From Paraktedonobacter sp035294465 (GTDB taxonomy: Bacteria; Chloroflexota; Ktedonobacteria; Ktedonobacterales; Ktedonobacteraceae), in assembly GCA_035294465.1 (NCBI GenBank), contig DATGKW010000066.1, forward strand, positions 1 through 22,328: DNA of 22,328 bases, read 5' to 3'. Each line of letters begins with the position of its first letter. Position 1 is the stretch's first letter. Below, piece by piece: positions 21,938 to 22,328 of this stretch. The notes under the pieces are model-generated. The model ran no database searches. It had not been told where the DNA came from and saw only the letters and a program-made list of their open reading frames with translations. The position numbers and the translations under genes were made by a program.

Positions 21938-22328
21938 CCAGCTATTATCTCTCCACGGTGAACGCCAGCATCGCCACGGCTGAGCCCTCGCGCAGTTGTC
22001 ATGGGGGCTGCGAGAGTTACGACTGGGGCGACCAGAACGACGATGACTACGCCGATTACTACAACGGGACCTTCGAGAGCTTTGCACAAGTCCAGGTGAC
22101 AAACCCGGATGGCTCAACCCAGACCGATGACTACGGCTCAACCAACGGCTGGGGCCTCTACAGCAGCAGTATCACCTGCTATCTGAGCATCAGTTGCTCT
22201 GTGGCTCCCTACAACGCGAGCAACGGGCCGGTCTTTGCCGGCCAGCAAACCGAGGAGCAGGACTACGACAGCGGCGGCCATCTCCTGAAGCAAATCAATT
22301 GGACTCTGGCGAGCAACTGCCCCCCGCC
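21928..22328 (+). pseudogene. RHS/YD-repeat-like coding fragment, 5' end missing, runs off window
   Basis: The plus frame is open from 21928 (just after an in-frame TGA) to the window end, about 133 codons. It includes FESFAQVQVTNPDGSTQ, GWGLYSSSITCYLSISC and LLKQINWTLASNCPP. This looks like the interior of large RHS/YD-repeat proteins of Ktedonobacteria (an F..FA.V.VT(N/D)PDG block, then GWG(V/L)Y), not an N-terminus. There is no ATG with a ribosome site; a GTG at 21958 is the only early start and lacks one. The frame begins abruptly against the hairpin at 21905-21937. Either this is a gene remnant cut at its 5' end or an unusual start. Family assignment is by eye. Confidence 0.6.

Noticed and set aside
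1..22328. tRNA, rRNA, CRISPR arrays, transposases or attachment sites
   Set aside because: None was found on either strand by reading; the only inverted repeats are short regulatory or terminator-like ones.

Overview
The window looks like chromosomal DNA of a Ktedonobacteria-type Chloroflexota. This is an inference from gene content: a PknB-like kinase with a Thr/Ala-rich linker and an outer beta domain, a solitary Rieske protein behind an ECF sigma factor, a double Clp-N protein, long secreted Ig-like repeat and RHS-like proteins, and moderate GC. No rRNA, tRNA, CRISPR array, insertion sequence or phage gene was seen.

Layout. 1-2221 (minus): two tandem paralogous YbdK-type carboxylate-amine ligases, the second cut by the window start. 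2662-3947 (minus): an HTH/Clp-N/zinc-ribbon protein whose stop overlaps the start of cytidine deaminase (TAATG). 4141-6892 (plus), divergent from it: a four-gene operon of PadR regulator, pentapeptide-repeat protein with a HAAS-like N-terminus, ABC ATPase and ABC-2 permease, behind a perfect consensus promoter. A strong hairpin separates it from a minus-strand flippase-like membrane protein (7078-8583), which is divergent from a membrane Ser/Thr kinase (8857-10806). Behind the kinase lies a decayed hicB antitoxin on the minus strand. 11184-13205 (plus): hemE-hemH. 13447-14840 (minus): ECF sigma factor and Rieske protein. 15146-18389 (plus): accC-fabF-accB, ended by a 15-bp bidirectional terminator shared with minus-strand sat (ATP sulfurylase), which follows a possible 53-codon gene. 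20155-21879 (plus): a secreted protein of six Ig-like repeats, then a 15-bp hairpin and a 5'-truncated RHS-like reading frame that runs off the window.

The housekeeping parts cover haem synthesis (UroD then ferrochelatase), fatty-acid initiation and elongation (biotin carboxylase, KAS II, BCCP), sulfate activation and pyrimidine salvage. The accessory parts are mostly sensing and envelope systems. The most unusual items are the sigma/Rieske pair, in which the Rieske protein occupies the usual anti-sigma position; the PadR/HAAS-pentapeptide/ABC operon; the Clp-N protein without an ATPase; and the hicB fossil.
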